64,000 nucleotides of DNA. It comes from Halomonas chromatireducens (GTDB lineage: Bacteria; Pseudomonadota; Gammaproteobacteria; Pseudomonadales; Halomonadaceae). The stretch is taken from the NCBI RefSeq assembly GCF_001545155.1, contig NZ_CP014226.1:2993917-3057916 (forward strand), in the 5' to 3' direction. The first letter of the stretch is position 1, and each line of letters starts with the position of its first letter. The position numbers were made by a program, and so were the translations under genes. The notes beneath the pieces were generated by a model. The model saw only the letters and a program-made list of their open reading frames with translations. It was not told the DNA's origin and did not search any database. Positions 8,632-19,086 of this stretch are shown here, one piece after another.

Positions 8632-9636
8632 ATGCCGATGCCTGAGCTTGACCGAACCTTTTCTGTTGCCCCCATGATGGACTGGACTACCCGGGACCAG
8701 AGAGCCTTCGTGCGCACGCTGACCCGGCGCGCCCTGCTGTATACCGAGATGGTGACCACCGGGGCCATCCTCCACGGCAGCCCGCGGGAGCGCTTCCTCG
8801 GTTACGACCAAGTGGAGCATCCACTGGCGCTGCAGCTGGGCGGCAGCGATGCCGGCGAGCTGGCTGAGTGTGCGGCCATCGCCGAGGCGTGGGGCTACGA
8901 TGAGGTGAACCTGAACGTGGGCTGCCCCAGCGACAGGGTCCAAAACAATCTGATCGGCGCCTGCCTGATGGCGCATCCGGAGAAGGTGGCGGCCGCGGTG
9001 CGCGCCATGCGCGAGGCGGTTTCGATTCCGGTAACGGTGAAGTGTCGCATCGGGATCGACGACCAGGACGAAGATGCCGACTTGGAACGTTTCATCGCCC
9101 TGGTGGCAGATGCCGGCTGCGAGGTGTTCATCGTGCACGCGCGCAAGGCGTGGCTGCAGGGGCTCTCACCCAAGCAGAACCGCGACGTGCCACCGCTCAA
9201 CTACCCACGGGTACATCGCCTCAAGGCGAGTCGGCCGGAACTGCATATCGGCATCAACGGCGGTATCAAGACGCTGGAGGCGTGCCGCGAACAGCTCGCT
9301 CAGGTCGATAGCGTGATGGTGGGCCGCGAGGCCTATCAGAATCCCTGGCTACTGGCCGGCGTGGATGAAGCGCTCTACGGCGTGACGGGTCCGGCAACCA
9401 GCCGCCATGACGCCGCCCGTGCCTTTCGTCCCTATATTTCGCGCCGGCTCGAGGAAGGTGCCAAGCTCAACCATATTACCCGTCACCTGCTGGGCCTGTT
9501 CCAGGGTCGACCGGGCGGGCGGCGCTTCCGTCGCCACTTATCCGAGAACGGCCACCTGGACGGCGCCTGCCTGAGGGTATACGACGACGCGCTCAGCCTG
9601 GTGCCGGAGACGACTCCGGTGACCGAGACTGCCTGA
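8632..9636 (+). CDS. dusA: tRNA-dihydrouridine(20/20a) synthase DusA
   Basis: DusA reduces uridines in the tRNA D-loop using FMN and NADPH. The N-terminal barrel has FSVAPMMDWTTRDQR, LLYTEMVTTGAI, HPLALQLGGSDAGELA and NLNVGCPSDRVQ, where the Cys of GCPS is the catalytic acid. IGINGGIKTL and MVGREAYQNPWLL complete the FMN phosphate site. MVTTGAI and the long C-terminal helical part are DusA-like rather than DusB or DusC. GTG 8629, ATG 8632 and ATG 8638 are all possible starts and none has a strong ribosome site. It converges on the next gene with a 2-base gap. Confidence 0.93.
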   Translation: MPMPELDRTFSVAPMMDWTTRDQRAFVRTLTRRALLYTEMVTTGAILHGSPRERFLGYDQVEHPLALQLGGSDAGELAECAAIAEAWGYDEVNLNVGCPSDRVQNNLIGACLMAHPEKVAAAVRAMREAVSIPVTVKCRIGIDDQDEDADLERFIALVADAGCEVFIVHARKAWLQGLSPKQNRDVPPLNYPRVHRLKASRPELHIGINGGIKTLEACREQLAQVDSVMVGREAYQNPWLLAGVDEALYGVTGPATSRHDAARAFRPYISRRLEEGAKLNHITRHLLGLFQGRPGGRRFRRHLSENGHLDGACLRVYDDALSLVPETTPVTETA

Positions 9637-9638
9637 CC

Positions 9639-10670
9639 TCAATAGAGCGAGTCCGGCGGCGGCCCCAGGCTGGAATGGAAGCCTTCGACGGCGTTCTCCG
9701 CCTCTTCGATCTCATCGAAACGGGCAATGTGAAACAGCGCCTCACCCTCATTGGCCAGCGGCAGACGGCTCATGCCGATGACAATGCCGTCGGCCATGGA
9801 GGTGACGGCCTCCTCAGCGTTACCGAAGGGGTCAGCCACCTTTCCCAGCATTTCGCCCTTCGCCACACGCGCTCCTAGACGCACCTTGGGGCGCAGGATG
9901 CCGTCGATGGGCGCTCGGGCCCAACTCGAGCCGTTGGCCAGTTCCGCCGCGGGCGGAAGCCGGCGCCGATGCTCTCCTGTGAGCATGCCCAGCCGGCGCA
10001 TGACCCGCAGCACACCGCGCACCCCGGGAGTGATCGCCCACTCGTCGAAACGCAGCGCCTCGCCGGCCTCATAGGTCAGTACGGGAATACCACGATTCTG
10101 TGCGTAGTGCCGCAGGCTGCCTTCACGTAGCTCGGCGTTGAGAATCACCGGAGCACCGAAGGCGTTGGCCATCCGCTCAGTCTCGCTGCCGGGGCTGAGC
10201 TGGGCGCGAATCTGCGGCAGGTTGGTGCGATGAATGGCCCCGGTGTGCAGGTCGATGATATGGGTGGCGTGGTCGACGATCTGCTCACGGAACAGTGCCG
10301 CGACACGCCCTCCCAGCGAGCCCGACTCACTGCCGGGAAAGCAGCGGTTGAGGTCACGCCGATCCGGCAGGTAGCGCGTGTGCTGCATGAAGCCGAATAC
10401 ATTGACGATCGGCACTGCCACCAGGGTACCGCGCAGCCCCTGTATCTGTTTCGAGCGCAGCAGGCGGCGAACAATCTCCACGCCGTTGATCTCGTCACCG
10501 TGAATACCGCCACATACCAGCAATATTGGCCCTTGCTGACGCCCGTGAACCACTTCCACGGGAATGTGCAACGGTGCGTGTGTATAGAGGCGTGCCACCG
10601 GCACATCGATCTGGATTCGGTTTCCCGGCATCACCTTGACGCCAGCAAGTTCGAAGGGAGCACGAGCCAT
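9639..10670 (-). CDS. Succinylglutamate desuccinylase/aspartoacylase family zinc hydrolase
   Basis: A 343-residue zinc-dependent amidohydrolase of the AstE/AspA type. GGIHGDEINGVEIV supplies the zinc His and Glu. DRRDLNRCFPG binds substrate, and HIIDLHTGAIHRTNLPQIR has the second zinc His. The C-terminal 90 residues form the beta domain of the group (ILRPKVRLGARVAKGEMLGK). The substrate cannot be read from sequence; relatives outside arginine catabolism are often annotated only as M14-like peptidases. ATG at 10670 is preferred (AGGA upstream). It is divergent from tetR. Confidence 0.88.
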   Translation of the reverse strand: MARAPFELAGVKVMPGNRIQIDVPVARLYTHAPLHIPVEVVHGRQQGPILLVCGGIHGDEINGVEIVRRLLRSKQIQGLRGTLVAVPIVNVFGFMQHTRYLPDRRDLNRCFPGSESGSLGGRVAALFREQIVDHATHIIDLHTGAIHRTNLPQIRAQLSPGSETERMANAFGAPVILNAELREGSLRHYAQNRGIPVLTYEAGEALRFDEWAITPGVRGVLRVMRRLGMLTGEHRRRLPPAAELANGSSWARAPIDGILRPKVRLGARVAKGEMLGKVADPFGNAEEAVTSMADGIVIGMSRLPLANEGEALFHIARFDEIEEAENAVEGFHSSLGPPPDSLY

Positions 10671-10834
10671 GTTGAGGCTTCCTGTAACAGAACAGTGTTC
10701 ACCCACTTATACCGCGATGTCAGCAAAATGACGAGGACGGACCTCACGCCGCATCCATACAGAGTTGAATGTAAAAAGCCGGCCGCTCCGGTAGAATGAT
10801 GGTCATACCCCGTCACGGAGAAACGCCCACTACC

Positions 10835-11452
10835 ATGGCCCGACGCACCAAGGCGGAAGCCGCTGCCACCCGTGAAGCCCTGCTGGATGCCGCCGAGGAG
10901 ATATTTCTCGAACGTGGCGTCGCTCGTACCTCGCTGGAACAAATTGCTCGCCAGGCAGGCATGACCCGTGGCGCGGTCTATTGGCATTTCCGCAACAAGG
11001 CCGACCTGTTTCGCGCCATGCTCGATCGGGTTCGCATGCCCTTTCAGGAACTGGTCGACGAAGCAGATGATCCGGCACTTGCCGACGCGCCGCTCGAAGC
11101 GATTCGCCTGGCCTGCCGACAGGGCTTTGCGCGGCTCGAGCAGCCCCGCTATCGACGGGTCCACGCCATCCTGATCCACCACTGCGAAGTGTTTGGCGAA
11201 ATCGATCCCCTGGCCATGCAGAACGAGATGGCCGAGGAATCCTGTGGCGCGCTCATCGAATACTTCACGGTCGCCAGCGAGCATCGGTTGCTGCGCCCCA
11301 ACATCACACCGGAACTGGCAGCACGGCTGCTGCAGTCGAGCCTGGGCGGGCTTTTTCACGACTGGCTGCGTAACCACGAACACTTCTCGATCAGCGAGCG
11401 CGGCATGGAGCTGGTCGATACGCTGCTGAAACTGCTCGCCCGCGAGCCCTGA
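10835..11452 (+). CDS. TetR/AcrR-family repressor of the adjacent RND pump
   Basis: The 205-residue protein begins ARRTKAEAAATREALLDAAE and has the TetR helix-turn-helix TSLEQIARQAGMTRGAVYWHFRNKADLF, closest to the AcrR/TtgR group that represses RND efflux operons. The ligand domain follows (FQELVDEADDPALADAPLEA). It converges on the efflux operon rather than lying at its head, with a shared terminator between them. The start at 10835 matches the family; an ATG at 10796 would add 13 residues. Its likely operator lies at 17466-17477 upstream of the pump genes. Confidence 0.9.
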   Translation: MARRTKAEAAATREALLDAAEEIFLERGVARTSLEQIARQAGMTRGAVYWHFRNKADLFRAMLDRVRMPFQELVDEADDPALADAPLEAIRLACRQGFARLEQPRYRRVHAILIHHCEVFGEIDPLAMQNEMAEESCGALIEYFTVASEHRLLRPNITPELAARLLQSSLGGLFHDWLRNHEHFSISERGMELVDTLLKLLAREP

Positions 11453-11471
11453 CGTTTGGCGGTACCACAAT

Positions 11472-11510
11472 GAAAACGGGCCGGATCCCCTGAGGATCCG
11501 GCCCGTTTTC
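11472..11510. terminator. Bidirectional terminator between tetR and the efflux operon
   Basis: Seventeen-base arms GAAAACGGGCCGGATCC and GGATCCGGCCCGTTTTC pair perfectly around a five-base loop. Each side ends in four T residues, so it can serve both converging transcripts. Confidence 0.9.
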
Positions 11511-11529
11511 GTTCACGTCTTCGCCACCG

Positions 11530-12963
11530 TCAGGCTTCGGCTTCCCAGCCGCCACCCAACGCCTTGAACAGCGTGGCGGTGGCGGTCAGGCGGTCGCGCA
11601 TCGCCTCCGACAGCGCCAGCTCCGCCGAGAGCAGTGCCCGCTGGGCATCGAGCAGTTCGATAAAGCCGACGAATCCTTCCCGATAGCGCACTTCCGCCAG
11701 CTCCAGGGTACGCGCCAGTGCCTCCACCTGGGCGCGTGTCGCCTCGATGCGCTCGCCACTGGTCTCGAAGATGACCAGCGCGTTGCGGACCTCGTTGAAC
11801 GCCTGGTTCACCGTAGCGCGGTATTGAACCTCGGCCTGGGCGGCCAGCGCTTCGGCAGTCTCGACCCGGGAGCGAGAGCGCCCGAAATCGAATAGCGGCC
11901 CCATGACCGTGGCGGAGAGCCCCCAGGTCTGGGCGGCGGTAGTGAACAGGTCGCTGCTGTCCCCTGCCGCGGTGCCCAGGAAGCCGCCCAGGTTGAGGGT
12001 GGGCAGGCGGCTCGCCTCGGCGACGCCGATGGAGGCATTGGCCGCGATCAGCCCCGCCTCGGCGGAGCGGATATCCGGCCGACGCTGCAGCAGGCTGGAA
12101 GGCAGTACGGCAGGCACACTGTCGGGCAGCACGATATCCGCCAGCTGGGTGTCTCCGAAATCGAGCTCGTCCATCAGCTCCGCCGGGCTCATTCCCACCA
12201 GGATGGCCAGCGCACCCTCAAGCATCCTGACCCGCTGCTTCTGGCCGGGCAGTTGGGCACGGGTGGTTTCCAGCTCCGACTGGGCCTGACGCAGGGCCAG
12301 CTCACCGGTCTCGCCGGAGTCGAAGCGAATCTGCTCGATCCGGTAGGTCTCCTCACGGGACGCCACCGTCTCCTCGGTGATTCGCAGCTGACGCTCAGCG
12401 TTGCGCAGGTCGAAGTAGGTGGCCACCACATCGGCGATCACGTTCAGCCGCACCGCATCACGGGCGAACTCGCTCTGCTCGAGCAGAGCCTCGGAGGCCT
12501 CGCGCTCGCGATCCAGCCGGCCCCAGAGATCGAGCTCATAATTGAGCACACCGGCCAGCGAAAACAGGTTGCCGGTAGAGCTCTGCCCCAGCGGGGAGGC
12601 CGTGCCGGGTGTGCGCTCCCGCGAAGCCTCGGCCTGGGCGCCCACCGAGGGCAACTGCTCGGCCCGGGCCAGCCCCAGGCGCGCCCGCGCCTCTTCGATG
12701 CGCGCCAGCTGCAGGCGAATATCCAGATTGTCGTCGACCGCCCGCTCGACCAGCCTGTCCAATGACGGGTCCTCGAAGCGGGACCACCAGCTCTGCCACT
12801 CCTGGCGGGCCTCGGCGGAGAGCATCACATGCTCGGGCCACTCGTCGGGCAGCGCCAGCTCGGGGGCCCGGTAGTCGGGCCCCATGGCACAGCCGGCCAG
12901 CAGTACCGTGGCCAATGCCAGCGCGGGCAGGCGACCGGTGCGAATCAGTGAGCGGTTACGCAT
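11530..12963 (-). CDS. Outer-membrane efflux lipoprotein (OprM/NodT type)
   Basis: This is the outer-membrane channel of the tripartite pump. The 477-residue protein has a lipoprotein signal ending VLLAGC, followed by [17 protein letters not shown], the typical start of NodT-family channels. Two repeats of coiled-coil helices and beta strands follow, including [20 protein letters not shown] and [20 protein letters not shown]. Its start overlaps the end of the pump gene by eight bases, implying translational coupling. It is the last gene of the operon. Confidence 0.94.
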   Translation of the reverse strand: MRNRSLIRTGRLPALALATVLLAGCAMGPDYRAPELALPDEWPEHVMLSAEARQEWQSWWSRFEDPSLDRLVERAVDDNLDIRLQLARIEEARARLGLARAEQLPSVGAQAEASRERTPGTASPLGQSSTGNLFSLAGVLNYELDLWGRLDREREASEALLEQSEFARDAVRLNVIADVVATYFDLRNAERQLRITEETVASREETYRIEQIRFDSGETGELALRQAQSELETTRAQLPGQKQRVRMLEGALAILVGMSPAELMDELDFGDTQLADIVLPDSVPAVLPSSLLQRRPDIRSAEAGLIAANASIGVAEASRLPTLNLGGFLGTAAGDSSDLFTTAAQTWGLSATVMGPLFDFGRSRSRVETAEALAAQAEVQYRATVNQAFNEVRNALVIFETSGERIEATRAQVEALARTLELAEVRYREGFVGFIELLDAQRALLSAELALSEAMRDRLTATATLFKALGGGWEAEA

Positions 12964-15900
12964 GGGTCGGCTCCTCGCCCTGACGGCTTGCCTTGCGATC
13001 GCGACGCCAGGACCCCAGATCCTCCAACAGCTTGTAGGCCAGCGGCACGAAGATCAGGGCCAGGGAGCTTGCCAACAGCATCCCGCCGACTACCACGGTG
13101 CCGATTTCCTGTCGGCTGGCAGCCCCCGCGCCGGTGGCGAAGACCAGCGGCAGCGAGCCGATGATGAAGGTCAACGCCGTCATCAGGATCGCCCGGAAGC
13201 GCTGCTGTGCCGCGGCCAGTGCCGCATCGGTCGAGCTCATCCCGGCGCGCCGGTTCTGAGCGGCAAACTCGACGATCAGGATGGCGTTCTTGGCGGCCAG
13301 GCCAATCAGCACCAGCAGCCCCACCTGGAAGTAGACATCATTGGGGAAGCCGCGCAGCATCGCCGCCAGCGCCGCTCCCAGCACGCCGAACGGCACCGCC
13401 GTCACCACCGCCAACGGCAGTGTCAGCCGCTCGTACTGGGCCGCCAGGATCAGCAGCACCATGATCATGCCGAGGCCGAAGGCCAGCCCGCCGGCACCGG
13501 CGGCGGCGTCAAGCTGAAACGCCTCGCCGATCCAGCCGAGCTGGGTGTTGCCCTGGTCCAGTACCTGCGCCGCCACCTCGTCCATGGCCGCCTTGGCCTG
13601 GCCGGTGGTGTAGCCCGGCGCCGCGTCGGCCATGAACTTGGCCGCCGGATAGACATTGAAGCGGTTGATGATGTCCGGCCCCGGCTCGCGCTCGAGGGTC
13701 ACCAGCGAACTCAGCGGCAACATTTCACCATACTCCGAGCGCACGAAGACCTTGTTGAGGTCCTCCGGCTGGCTGCGGAACTCGCCCTCCGACTGCAGGT
13801 TGACCTGCCAGTTGCGGCCGGCCAGGGTGAAGTCGTTGACGTAGAGTGCGCCGAAGGTGCTCTGCATGGTCTCGAAGATCTGGTTGATCGGCACACCCAT
13901 TGCACGCGCCTTCTCACGGTCCACCTCGGCGGTGAAGCGGGGAATGCTGGTATCAAGGGTGGTGCGGGCGTTGGACAGTTCGGGCCGCTCGTTGGCGGCT
14001 GCCGCCAGCTCGCCGGCGATCGCCTGGATCTCCTGGGGCGTGGAATCACCGCGAACCTGCAGGTAGCCCTCTACGCCCCCGGTCAGCGACAGCCCCATGA
14101 TCGGCGGCGGGGTGAAAGCGAACACGTTGGCTTCCGCGATGCCGGCGCCCATGCCCATGATGCGGCCGGTGAGCGACTGCGCGTCCTGACCCGGCCCGCG
14201 GCGATCGTCCCAGTCCGCCAGGTTAGCGAAACCCACCCCGGTATTGCTGCGCAGCGAGCCGGCGATGATGTCGAAACCGGCAAAGCTGGTGAATTCATCG
14301 ACCTCGTCCATCTCGGTGAGCATGGCCGAGACCCGGTCGCGCACGGCCTCCGTGCGACCCAGCGCCGAGACGGCCGGCAGTTGATAGACCACAAGCGCCA
14401 CACCCTGATCCTCCTGAGGCACCAGGCCCGGGGGCAGACGGCTCAGAGAGAACAGCGTCAGGGCGAGCACGCCGATGAACAGCAGCACGCCGATCACCGC
14501 GTGGCGCAGCAGCTTGCTCACCAGCCAGCTGAAACCACGGGTCAAGCGGTCGAAGCCGGCATTGAACCACTGGAACGGCTTGGCCACGGTGTGAGACTGC
14601 TTGTCGAGCAGCATGGCGCACATGGCCGGCGTCAGTGTCAGCGCCACGACGCCGGATACCACCACCGAGATGGCGATGGTCACCGCGAACTGGCGATAGA
14701 GCTCACCGGTTAGGCCACCGAGGAACGTTACCGGGGCAAATACCGCCACCAGCACCAGCGTCGATGACACCACCGCACCGGCCACCTGTTTCATGGTCTC
14801 GATGGAGGCCTCACGGGCGCGCATGCCCTGCTCGTTGATCAGGCGGTCGACGTTTTCCAGCACAATGATGGCGTTGTCCACCACGATGCCGATGGCCAGG
14901 ACCAGGCCGAACAGGGTCAAGAGATTGACCGAGAAGCCCAGTGCCAGCATGCCGGCGAAGGTACCGATCAGCGATACCGGAATGGCGATCACGGGGATCA
15001 AGGTGGCCCGCAGGTGCTGCAGGAACATGAAGGTGACCAGTACCACCAGCCCCACCGCCATCAGCAGTGTGATGAACACCTCGCGTATGGAGATCTCGAC
15101 GAACTCGGTGGTGTCGTAAGGCACGGTATATTCGACACCCTCGGGGAAGCGATCGGCCACGGCGTCCAGCGCCTCGCGCACCGCAGTGGCGGTCTCCAGG
15201 GCATTGGCCCCCGGCTGCAGGTAGACGCCCATGGGCACCGCCGCCTGCCCGTTGTAGGTGGCAGTAAAGGCGTAGTTCTGGGCACCCAGCTCGGCGCGGG
15301 CCACGTCGCCAAGGCGCAGGGTGCCGCCCTCTTCATCGGCGCGCAGGATGATGCGTTCGAACTCCTCGGGATCGGAGAGCTGGCCGCGTGTCGTCACCGT
15401 GAAGGTGAAGGCCTGGTCCTCGGGCGATGGCTCTGCCCCCAGCCGGCCGGCGGCGAACTGGGCGTTCTGCTCGCGAATGGCGCCGGCCACCTCGGAAGGC
15501 GTCAGGTCGTACTGGGCGAGCTTGTCCGGAGAGAGCCAGATGCGCATCGAATAGTCCTGCGCGCCGAACAGCGAGGCGTCCCCCACGCCCGGGATCCGTA
15601 CCAGCTCGTCGAGTACGTTGAGCAGTGCGTAGTTGGAGATGAAAAGCGGATCCTGGCTGCCATCCGGCGAATACATCACCGGTACCATCAGCAAGTTGGT
15701 GGAGCGTGCCTCGACACGAACCCCCTGGTTACGCACCTGCTGGGGTAGCCGGGCCGTGGCGGCCTGCACCCGGTTGTTGACGTTGATCGCCGCCTGGTCT
15801 GGATCGGTCCCCATCTCGAAGGACACGGTGATCTGCAGACTGCCGGCGTCGGTGGCACTCGACTCCATGTAGAGCATGTTGTCGACGCCGTTGATCTCCT

Positions 15901-16102
15901 GCTCCAGCGGTGCGGCCACCGCCTCGGCAATCACCTCGGCGCTGGCACCGGGATACTGGGCCTGGACCACCACCTGAGGCGGCACCACGTCGGGGTACTG
16001 CTCCACCGGTAGCGCCCGCAGGGCGGCAAGGCCGGCCAGCACGATGATGAGGGAGATGACCGAGGCAAAGATCGGCCGATCGATGAATAGCCTTAACATC
16101 AT
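12956..16102 (-). CDS. RND multidrug efflux transporter (AcrB-like)
   Basis: A 1048-residue inner-membrane proton-driven drug exporter of the HAE-1 group. It starts [20 protein letters not shown], the usual first helix, and has two periplasmic loops and twelve membrane segments. Helix 4 reads [18 protein letters not shown]: the first proton-relay Asp is present but the second, Asp408 in AcrB, is Asn. That variant is found in some RND subfamilies, so the pump is probably functional with a different relay. It overlaps the adaptor gene by four bases (ATGA) and the channel gene by eight, a tight operon. Confidence 0.96.
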   Translation of the reverse strand: MMLRLFIDRPIFASVISLIIVLAGLAALRALPVEQYPDVVPPQVVVQAQYPGASAEVIAEAVAAPLEQEINGVDNMLYMESSATDAGSLQITVSFEMGTDPDQAAINVNNRVQAATARLPQQVRNQGVRVEARSTNLLMVPVMYSPDGSQDPLFISNYALLNVLDELVRIPGVGDASLFGAQDYSMRIWLSPDKLAQYDLTPSEVAGAIREQNAQFAAGRLGAEPSPEDQAFTFTVTTRGQLSDPEEFERIILRADEEGGTLRLGDVARAELGAQNYAFTATYNGQAAVPMGVYLQPGANALETATAVREALDAVADRFPEGVEYTVPYDTTEFVEISIREVFITLLMAVGLVVLVTFMFLQHLRATLIPVIAIPVSLIGTFAGMLALGFSVNLLTLFGLVLAIGIVVDNAIIVLENVDRLINEQGMRAREASIETMKQVAGAVVSSTLVLVAVFAPVTFLGGLTGELYRQFAVTIAISVVVSGVVALTLTPAMCAMLLDKQSHTVAKPFQWFNAGFDRLTRGFSWLVSKLLRHAVIGVLLFIGVLALTLFSLSRLPPGLVPQEDQGVALVVYQLPAVSALGRTEAVRDRVSAMLTEMDEVDEFTSFAGFDIIAGSLRSNTGVGFANLADWDDRRGPGQDAQSLTGRIMGMGAGIAEANVFAFTPPPIMGLSLTGGVEGYLQVRGDSTPQEIQAIAGELAAAANERPELSNARTTLDTSIPRFTAEVDREKARAMGVPINQIFETMQSTFGALYVNDFTLAGRNWQVNLQSEGEFRSQPEDLNKVFVRSEYGEMLPLSSLVTLEREPGPDIINRFNVYPAAKFMADAAPGYTTGQAKAAMDEVAAQVLDQGNTQLGWIGEAFQLDAAAGAGGLAFGLGMIMVLLILAAQYERLTLPLAVVTAVPFGVLGAALAAMLRGFPNDVYFQVGLLVLIGLAAKNAILIVEFAAQNRRAGMSSTDAALAAAQQRFRAILMTALTFIIGSLPLVFATGAGAASRQEIGTVVVGGMLLASSLALIFVPLAYKLLEDLGSWRRDRKASRQGEEPTHA

Positions 16103-17370
16103 GCCTCCTCGTCGGCCTGGACATCGGCCTCGGCGTCGTCAGGCCCAAGTTCGGCGCCAGACGTCTCTCCGGCAGAAGCCTCGGCATTTGCCGCTTCCTC
16201 CAGGGCCTCTTCGTGGCTCTCGACCTCATTGGCCTGAACCGGCATGCCGTCCTGCAGGGCGACCTGACCGTTGACCACAAGACGATCGCCCGGCTCGAGC
16301 CCCGCCAGCACCACCTGACGGCTATCGACAACGGGGCCCAGCTCGACGGTGCGCGATTGGGCGGTATCATCGACCACCACGAAGACGCTCGCCCCCTCGG
16401 GACCCTGGCCCACCGCCTCCTGAGGAATCAGGAAGACATCGTCGAGGGTCTGCACTTTCAGCTTGATACGCACGAACTGCCCGGGCACGACATCGCCGTC
16501 GGCGTTGGGAAAGACGGCCCGGGCCGAGACGCTGCCAGTGCGAGGGTCGATGGTGCTGGCGGTGAAGTCGACGATGCCGGACTCGGTGTACTCGCTGCCA
16601 TCGGGCAGGATCAGCAGCGCCTCCCGCTGATGCTCTCCACCACTGGCGGCCATGGCCCGGCGAGCGGTGCGCTGCAGGGTGGCGTCGCCCTCGGGCAGCG
16701 AGAAGCGCACGTGGACGGGGTCCTGCTGGGTCACGGTGGTCAGGAGCGTGCCCCGCTCGATCAGGCTGCCTTCCGGGAAGCTCTCGAGCCCGGTCATCCC
16801 GGCCAGGGGAGCCCGCACCTCGGTATAGTCGAGATTCAGCTCGGCATTTGCCACCCCGGTCTCGGTGAGCGCGAAGCGTGCCTCGGCCAGTTCGCGAGCC
16901 GACAGCGCCGTGTCACGCTCACGCTCGCTGACCGCATTCTGGTTGTAGAGCGTCGAGATACGCTGCCACTCGCGCCGGGCCTGGTTCAACTCCGCCTGGG
17001 CATTGGCGCGCTCTGCCTGCGCCCGCTGAAGCTCGATCTCATAGGGCTCGCGGTCGATGTGAAACAGCGGCTCGCCCTCCTCGACCACCTGGCCCTCCGT
17101 ATAGAGGCGCTCCTCGAGGATGCCCTGCACCCGCGCACGCACTTCCACCTCCCGGGAGCCACGCACACGGGCGGCATACTCCTCGACCACATCGACCGAG
17201 CGCGGCTCGACTCCGAGTACGCTGACCTGGGGCGGGGGACGCTCGCCGCCTCCCATGGCGCCACCACCGGCGTTGTCGCCCTGCTCGCAGCCCGCGAGCA
17301 GTGTGGCCAGCAGCACAAGCGCCAGAATCCATTTCACGGGGGCACTCCCTCCCGGGGGTGACTGATGCAT
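16099..17370 (-). CDS. RND efflux periplasmic adaptor lipoprotein (AcrA-like)
   Basis: The 423-residue membrane-fusion protein links the inner-membrane pump to the outer channel. A signal peptide ends TLLAGC, so it is lipid-anchored. The lipoyl halves are split by a helical hairpin ([20 protein letters not shown], then [19 protein letters not shown]), followed by beta-barrel and membrane-proximal parts. The last 45 residues are a very acidic Glu/Ala tail not usual in AcrA. ATG 17370 has GGAG at eight bases; two upstream ATGs in frame lack a good site. It is the first gene of the operon. Confidence 0.94.
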   Translation of the reverse strand: MHQSPPGGSAPVKWILALVLLATLLAGCEQGDNAGGGAMGGGERPPPQVSVLGVEPRSVDVVEEYAARVRGSREVEVRARVQGILEERLYTEGQVVEEGEPLFHIDREPYEIELQRAQAERANAQAELNQARREWQRISTLYNQNAVSERERDTALSARELAEARFALTETGVANAELNLDYTEVRAPLAGMTGLESFPEGSLIERGTLLTTVTQQDPVHVRFSLPEGDATLQRTARRAMAASGGEHQREALLILPDGSEYTESGIVDFTASTIDPRTGSVSARAVFPNADGDVVPGQFVRIKLKVQTLDDVFLIPQEAVGQGPEGASVFVVVDDTAQSRTVELGPVVDSRQVVLAGLEPGDRLVVNGQVALQDGMPVQANEVESHEEALEEAANAEASAGETSGAELGPDDAEADVQADEEA

Positions 17371-17457
17371 AAAAGATCTCCGCTGCATATCGTGGTTCGT
17401 CAGGGGCAACACGCCCAACAGCAGGGGGTCGCATGGCGGGTTATTAGCGTGCGACGG

Positions 17458-17490
17458 ATTATAGCTACAACCTTGTATGTATACTAGCCT
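17458..17490 (-). promoter_or_regulatory. Efflux operon promoter with TetR-type palindrome
   Basis: On the minus strand a perfect TATAAT is at 17463-17458. Immediately upstream, where the spacer would lie, is the palindrome TACAACCTTGTA (17466-17477), flanked by TGTATAC. TetR repressors of RND pumps bind such TACA/TGTA-containing palindromes across the promoter. The -35 hexamer is poor, as is common for repressor-covered promoters. Confidence 0.65.
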
Positions 17491-17609
17491 TGCACAAGGT
17501 CTCCGCGCCTTGGCCAAATTCGCCTTGCCTCCCCTCAAGTGAGGTGAGGCAAGTGAAGGGGAAACAGACTATGCTGCATAGCAGCATAGCTGATTTCACG
17601 GAGAGACCC

Positions 17610-18548
17610 ATGGATGCACTGGAACTGGTTCCACTGCGAGGGCTGGAAGTAGCGGTACGCATCTGGCACCCCGACGCACCGAGAACCGTGATTGCCTGGC
17701 ATGGCCTGGCACGCCACGGCGGCGATTTCGAAGGCTTCGCCCGGGCGCTTGGTCCTGAATGGCGAGTCCTGGCGCCGGACACCCCGGGGCGCGGACTCTC
17801 AAGCTGGTCGCCCATTCCGGCCCAGGACTACCTCTATCACCGCTACAAGAAAGTGGCGCTGGCTGTGCTGGATCACTTCTCGCTGGAACAGGTTCCCTGG
17901 GTAGGCACGTCCATGGGTGGGCTGCTGGGAATGCTGCTGGCGGCCGAGCCCGACAGCGCCCATCGCATCGAACGACTGGTGCTCAACGACGTGGGGCCCG
18001 AACTGAATACCGACGGCCTGACGCAGCTGGCCCTCTATTTCGGCAGGCCGCACCGTTTCGCCACCTTCGGCCAGTTGGAGACGGAGCTGCGCAGCCACTA
18101 TGGCGGCTTCGGCATCGAGGGCGATGACGCCTGGCGCCAGCTGGCACTGGGCAGCGCCCGACGCCTGCCCGACGGCAGCTGGACCTACCACTACGATCCA
18201 CGGATCGGCGAACAATTCATCTATGACACGCCTCGCAACAGCTGGGCCGACTGGCGGGCGATCCGCTGCCCGCTGATGGTGATACGTGGTGCGGAATCTC
18301 CCCTGCTGGATGCCGACAGCGTCCTGAGCATGGCTGAGGCGCAGCCCGGCCTGGTCTCCCTGGAGGTGCCCGGCTGCGGCCATGCCCCCATGCTCGACCG
18401 TGACAGCCAGGTCGCCCCCATCGCCGAGTTTCTCGCCCACCCCCACCGGCAACGACTGCCGCTCCGGCCACAGCGCCTCGAGAATTCCTGGTGGCAACGC
18501 ATGCTTAGTTGGGCGAGGAGGCGGGAAAACCGCTTGAAGGCCCGCTAG
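17610..18548 (+). CDS. Alpha/beta-hydrolase
   Basis: A 312-residue alpha/beta-hydrolase. The oxyanion segment is VIAWHGLARHGGDFEG, the nucleophile elbow is GTSMGG with the catalytic Ser, and the histidine lies in GCGHAPML. No substrate can be assigned. GGAGAG four bases before the ATG at 17610 sets the start; earlier in-frame ATGs at 17490 and 17571 would extend into the divergent promoter region of the efflux operon. The C-terminus is Arg-rich. Divergent from the pump genes and not obviously linked to them. Confidence 0.88.
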   Translation: MDALELVPLRGLEVAVRIWHPDAPRTVIAWHGLARHGGDFEGFARALGPEWRVLAPDTPGRGLSSWSPIPAQDYLYHRYKKVALAVLDHFSLEQVPWVGTSMGGLLGMLLAAEPDSAHRIERLVLNDVGPELNTDGLTQLALYFGRPHRFATFGQLETELRSHYGGFGIEGDDAWRQLALGSARRLPDGSWTYHYDPRIGEQFIYDTPRNSWADWRAIRCPLMVIRGAESPLLDADSVLSMAEAQPGLVSLEVPGCGHAPMLDRDSQVAPIAEFLAHPHRQRLPLRPQRLENSWWQRMLSWARRRENRLKAR

Positions 18549-18566
18549 CCCGAGGCCATGACGGCA

Positions 18567-19001
18567 CTACTCTCCCCGGGGGCGGCTGCGGATTACCGAG
18601 CCCCCCGGGTGGGTCTCGATGCGGCTGCCGCTTTTCACGCGGCTACGCGTGATCGTGCCGCCGGCATGAGACTCGATGCGCGTGCCTTCCCGGCGCGCCT
18701 CGCCGTCGGGGCGCTGCCTGGCCACATCGTCGCGCCACATACCATGCCGCTGGAACACGCCCGGCGGGCTCGGCGGGTGGGGCGGCGACGGTGCCCGATG
18801 CCAGTACCCCTGCTGCCAAGGCAGCAGTGGGCCGGGCAGCACCACCGAGACCGGCGGCTGATGAGGCACATCGATCACCAGGTAGGGGGGGTGCCAGTAG
18901 ACGTCCTGGTCACCCGATGCCGTCGACGCCTCGTCGGCGAGGACGCAAATCGGCAGCACCAGGAGCAGTAGCAGCGGCAACCGCCTGACGAGCGTGTACA
19001 T
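18567..19001 (-). CDS. Secreted hypothetical protein with duplicated C-terminal motif
   Basis: A 144-residue protein with a clear signal peptide (LVRRLPLLLLLVLPICVLA) and therefore periplasmic. The middle is rich in Pro, Trp and His (YWHPPYLVIDVPHQPPVSVV). The C-terminus repeats a unit twice: TRIESHAGGTITRSR and SRIETHPGGSVIRSR. Such RIE-x-H-x-GG units resemble a short beta repeat; no family is recognised. GGAGAG lies before the ATG at 19001. Confidence 0.7.
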   Translation of the reverse strand: MYTLVRRLPLLLLLVLPICVLADEASTASGDQDVYWHPPYLVIDVPHQPPVSVVLPGPLLPWQQGYWHRAPSPPHPPSPPGVFQRHGMWRDDVARQRPDGEARREGTRIESHAGGTITRSRVKSGSRIETHPGGSVIRSRPRGE

Positions 19002-19086
19002 GACGCTCTCCTTCACATTCCTGCAGGCGGTGCGTCCGCCCGATATCAATATCAGTATAGGCCAGGAACGGGGGTCGCCTGCCCGA

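Noticed and set aside
12884..14713. 609-codon frame antisense to the RND pump
   Set aside because: Composition is a shadow of the high-GC pump gene, with no ribosome site or recognisable domain.
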